DNA of 41,420 nt from Planctomycetota bacterium. Lineage in GTDB: Bacteria; Planctomycetota; Phycisphaerae; Sedimentisphaerales; Anaerobacaceae. Under the pieces are notes generated by a model. The model did not search any database. It saw only the letters and a program-made list of their open reading frames with translations, and was not told where the DNA came from. Shown here one piece after another: positions 38,488-41,420 of this stretch; the stretch's first letter is position 1; each line of letters opens with the position of its first letter. The DNA lies in contig DAOWID010000090.1 in NCBI GenBank assembly GCA_030641115.1, positions 1 through 41,420 of the forward strand. The letters are read 5' to 3'. Both the position numbers and the translations under genes were made by a program.

Positions 38488-38533
38488 CTCTCTAAAGGGT
38501 CTATGCGCTGTGCATGGCCCTCTGATAAGAGAG
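38488..38533 (+). other. imperfect hairpin just downstream of the 198-aa ORF (terminator or leader structure)
   Basis: CTCTCT...AGAGAG outer arms, inner GGGtCtATGC/GCATgGCCC pairing; T-rich tail after. Confidence 0.35.
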
Positions 38534-38587
38534 TGATGTGTTATTTGTTTTGGTTTTTGAGAAAAAAAAGATTTTAGGAGCAATAAA

Positions 38588-39295
38588 ATGAAAACATTAG
38601 TTCTTACAACTATAATGATTGCGTTGATCACATCCGTCTCCATGGGTGCAATGTTCGAGTTCACCGCTACTGAAGCGGCTTCCATGGTGAAGAGTTTCAC
38701 CAGTGATGGGGCAACATCAGGCGCGTTGACTATATCTACAGATGGTGACTATTCTGCTGGGGTAATTCTGACCACATACGCTGTTGGCTACGAGGCAACT
38801 TTACACCCTGGGCACGCCGTAGATCTTGATGCTTTGAATGATCCCGATAATCCTTGGCACCCGTGGGCAGCGGTTGGTATTGGATTCCCCTGGGGTTCTG
38901 TGCCGGCGAGCGCGAGCAACCTGACTGGTTACACAGACTATGGCATGGCTTTCGTAAACGACAATGACGACATCTGGTCGGTAAATCTGTACATGAACAC
39001 TGGTTGGATTGATCCTGGCTCGTGGTCGCCCGAGTTCGACACATTTAGTGAGAATGCCTGGACAGTGCTAGCCCCCGGGGCGACAACGTACGTCTCGATG
39101 AGTTTGGCAGGCATCCCCTATCTCGACCATGTAACGAACATTGGCTTCCAGATTGGCGCCACCATGGATAATGTCGGCGGGAATCCGAGCCCTAGCGATG
39201 CATTCCACGTCTCAGCAGTTCCCGTCCCGGGTGCTTTTCTGCTTGGCATCCTCGGCTTGGGTGCAGTTGGTATTAAATTGCGTAAATTTGCATGA
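38588..39295 (+). CDS. secreted protein with exosortase-type sorting signal (VPVPGA)
   Basis: Signal peptide MKTLVLTTIMIALITSVSMGA; C-term AVPVPGAFLLGILGLGAVGIKLRKFA; SD TAGGAG. Confidence 0.88.
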   Translation: MKTLVLTTIMIALITSVSMGAMFEFTATEAASMVKSFTSDGATSGALTISTDGDYSAGVILTTYAVGYEATLHPGHAVDLDALNDPDNPWHPWAAVGIGFPWGSVPASASNLTGYTDYGMAFVNDNDDIWSVNLYMNTGWIDPGSWSPEFDTFSENAWTVLAPGATTYVSMSLAGIPYLDHVTNIGFQIGATMDNVGGNPSPSDAFHVSAVPVPGAFLLGILGLGAVGIKLRKFA

Positions 39296-39342
39296 GAAGC
39301 CTATAGCAGGCAATCGTGTGATATTAACAAGACTGACTTGCA

Positions 39343-39371
39343 GGCGAAGCCCCGATTAAAGGGGCTTCGCC
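39343..39371 (+). terminator. hairpin GGCGAAGCCCC-gattaaa-GGGGCTTCGCC after the sorted-protein gene
   Basis: 11-bp perfect stem; no clear T tract; copy at 40808-40835. Confidence 0.55.
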
Positions 39372-39396
39372 GCAGGTATTGTTCTTCACGGAGGGA

Positions 39397-39468
39397 GCAG
39401 TTAAGCTGTCTTGTCTTGATGGGTTAATACAGGCTGTAGCTGGCGTGAAATTGCGTCGGTTTGCGTAA
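39397..39468 (+). pseudogene. remnant of a sorting-signal C-terminus (..AVAGVKLRRFA*)
   Basis: AVKLSCLDGLIQAVAGVKLRRFA* resembles GAVLLGMLGLSVAGLKLRRFT* of the 39591 gene. Confidence 0.65.
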
Positions 39469-39590
39469 CAGCCCGATGCCAAATCGAAAGAAGGATCTAC
39501 TGATATTTCAGAGGAAGGAGACAAATCATGACAAGGTCTACATTTAAGTAAAAACGTATTCTTTTGAAATGGAAGGAGAAGGAAGAAACG

Positions 39591-40760
39591 ATGAAAAGGT
39601 TATTAACAATTTGTGCGGCAATTCTAATTGCCGCTGGCAGTGCAACTGCGGACATTACGGGTACGTTGTCGCCGGACAGTATCTCAGCCACGCAGGGTTT
39701 CGGGACAACAATGACCTATACGCTCGACTACTCGATTGCCATCACGGGTGGTGCGACGGGCAAGACCGATGTGATGTTCCTGACGGATACGACCGGGAGT
39801 ATGTACGGCTACATTGGCGGCATCAAGACAGCCTTCAGCAATATCCACTCGGCGATTGAAAGTGCCTATCCCAGTTTGGATATCGAGTACGGCGTTTCCG
39901 ACTACCGAAACTACACCGACGGCGGCAATTACACGAGCTACGGTGTGAATAAGAAGCAGTCATTCACATCGAGTAGCGCTACGGTGCAGTCCGCCATAAA
40001 CAGCTACTCCGCCTCGGGTGGCGCTGATGGGCAAGAAAGTCAGTTGAAGGGTATGGTCAACTTGGCTAACAACTGGACTTCGGCCGGTTCGGGGCCCCTT
40101 GACTTCGGCGGGCGTAGCGATGCGCAGAAGATGCTCATCTGGGCCGGCGACTGGACAGGCCACATTGCGGGCGATGAGCCGGGTTCAAGTGGAACTCCGC
40201 CTGCCGGGTACTACCCGACACTTGCCGCAACTGTTAGCGCATTGAACGCTCAAGGCATCCTGACATTCGGGTTGAACACGAAGAGTTCTTTATCTGGCAT
40301 AAACCAACCCTATGGTGGCCTTTATGGGCAAACTGCGCTCCAACAACAGGAGGATATAATCACGTCCGCCACCGGCGGTACGTCCTTCTATAGTGTCGGC
40401 TCTGGCGGACCGAGCATTGAAGCTGCCATTGTCGCCGCGATTACGGGCGGCGTCGAGACGCTGACGAACATCACGATGAGCCTGCAAACCGATGATGGGG
40501 ACTTCGTGGTGAGCCCATGGAGCCAAACTCTCACTGGGTCCTGGACCTCAGGTGACAGCCCGGTCACGGGCAGCTTCAGCTTTAACGCCACCGCTCCGGG
40601 AGTTATTGGTTCTGCTGCTTTTGATATGGTTTTACTCGGCAACGGGGCAGAGCTGGACCGGACGGCTGTGGACCTGACGGCGGTCCCCGTTCCCGGTGCT
40701 GTCCTGCTGGGCATGCTCGGCTTGAGTGTAGCTGGTTTGAAATTGCGTAGATTTACATGA
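39591..40760 (+). CDS. von Willebrand factor A-domain protein with exosortase-type sorting signal (VPVPGA)
   Basis: TDVMFLTDTTGSMYGYIGGIK MIDAS-like motif; C-term AVPVPGAVLLGMLGLSVAGLKLRRFT; SD AAGGAGAAGGAAG before ATG 39591. Confidence 0.88.
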   Translation: MKRLLTICAAILIAAGSATADITGTLSPDSISATQGFGTTMTYTLDYSIAITGGATGKTDVMFLTDTTGSMYGYIGGIKTAFSNIHSAIESAYPSLDIEYGVSDYRNYTDGGNYTSYGVNKKQSFTSSSATVQSAINSYSASGGADGQESQLKGMVNLANNWTSAGSGPLDFGGRSDAQKMLIWAGDWTGHIAGDEPGSSGTPPAGYYPTLAATVSALNAQGILTFGLNTKSSLSGINQPYGGLYGQTALQQQEDIITSATGGTSFYSVGSGGPSIEAAIVAAITGGVETLTNITMSLQTDDGDFVVSPWSQTLTGSWTSGDSPVTGSFSFNATAPGVIGSAAFDMVLLGNGAELDRTAVDLTAVPVPGAVLLGMLGLSVAGLKLRRFT

Positions 40761-40807
40761 GAGCCCTATAGTAGGCAATCATGTGATTCAATGACAAGAG
40801 ACTTGCA

Positions 40808-40835
40808 GGCGAAGCCCCGCGCAAGGGGCTTCGCC
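40808..40835 (+). terminator. hairpin GGCGAAGCCCC-gcgcaa-GGGGCTTCGCC, second copy
   Basis: Same stem as 39343-39371; embedded in a duplicated roughly 100-bp 3' flank. Confidence 0.55.
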
Positions 40836-40987
40836 GCAGGTATTCAGCTTCGCGGAGGAGTGATCAGCAAATTCGGAATTTAGACAGGATGAACAAGCCT
40901 GTCCCGAGCAAAGTCGAGGGGATAATCCTATAAATCACGTCTAAAAATCTAAATGTGGAGGAAGAGTGTACAATTGGCCTAAACTGC

Positions 40988-41156
40988 ATTTCTCATTAAC
41001 CGCAGAGATCGCAAAGAACGCCGATGACGAATAGTAAAGACACGAATTCACACAGATTAACACGGCTAAATAATTGGAAATGATAAAACAGCGTAAATCC
41101 GTGTCCAAAGAAATTCTTTATGCTCTGCGACCTCAGTGTTCTCGGCGGTGAGAAAT
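40988..41156. repeat. imperfect long palindromic repeat (ATTTCTCA...CCGCAGAGATCGC...CTCTGCGACC...TGAGAAAT)
   Basis: 8-bp perfect ends, diverged arms rich in CGCAGAG/CTCTGCG, central CACGAATTCACACAGATTAACACGG. Confidence 0.6.
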
Positions 41157-41420
41157 ACGGCCTAACGTCTTCTGTTTGTTTTTGTAATTCGAAGCGGAGT
41201 TCCTTGACTAAAGTCGGGGCTTCTTTGGGGGTACCTTTCGCACATAACTGGCTCGAATTTGCTCATCATCTTCGGTCAGATTAAACACCGATTTTCGCGA
41301 GGGGTTTAACCGTCATAATTAGACCAAGATTTTTGCCACTGTGGCGGGGCTAAGTCGGCTAAATCGTGGACAAGCAGAACCATTTCATGGTCTGAATGTG
41401 ATATGTATTCGTCTGCCATC

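Noticed and set aside
38180-38536. 118-aa plus-strand ORF overlapping the 198-aa secreted ORF
   Set aside because: The 37881 frame has a signal peptide and coherent hydrophobic segment; this one starts mid-gene without a ribosome site. The choice between frames is not absolute
1-41420. CRISPR arrays, tRNA or rRNA genes, and defence-system genes
   Set aside because: No regularly spaced repeats, cloverleaf-like or rRNA-like segments, or defence-family motifs were recognised; a tRNAscan/CRISPR search would be decisive

Overview
The window is a roughly 36 kb plus-strand exopolysaccharide biosynthesis locus that ends in an exosortase (PEP-CTERM-like) surface-sorting module, probably from a Planctomycetes/Phycisphaerae-type bacterium (taxonomy is inference). 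Order: C-terminal part of a BY-kinase/CpsD-like ATPase, unknown toroid-like protein, O-antigen ligase/polymerase, sulfotransferase, Wzx-type flippase, asparagine-synthase homolog, pyruvyl transferase, WbpB/WbpD/WbpE-like diamino-uronate cassette, GT2, NodB-type deacetylase, GNAT/CelD-like acyltransferase, a methyltransferase broken by an IS1-family element, GT4, CapA-like, an ATP-grasp(TupA-like)/GT4 fusion, LegB-like dehydratase, nucleotidyltransferase, Rmd-like SDR, unusual deacetylase-like protein, GT4, DUF362, PaaK/CapK-like ligase, heparinase II/III-like, EpsI, exosortase, a 198-aa secreted protein I cannot place, and three proteins with VPxPGA C-terminal sorting signals. The main non-ORF observations are: (i) an IS1-family element of 1353 bp with an exact 8-bp target duplication (TATTGTTT), terminal inverted repeats and an A AAA AAG frameshift heptamer, inside a methyltransferase gene that also carries a separate 1-nt frameshift; (ii) decayed fragments of glycosyltransferase genes in intergenic DNA, readable codon by codon against intact genes in this window; (iii) a decayed sorting-signal fragment and a duplicated 3' flank with hairpin among the sorted-protein genes; (iv) a full-consensus TTGACA-N17-TATAAT promoter with a short inverted repeat in its spacer; (v) a CapA/ATP-grasp/Asn-synthase/diamino-uronate gene combination suggesting an amino-acid- or amide-modified acidic polysaccharide. 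No tRNA, rRNA or CRISPR array was seen.
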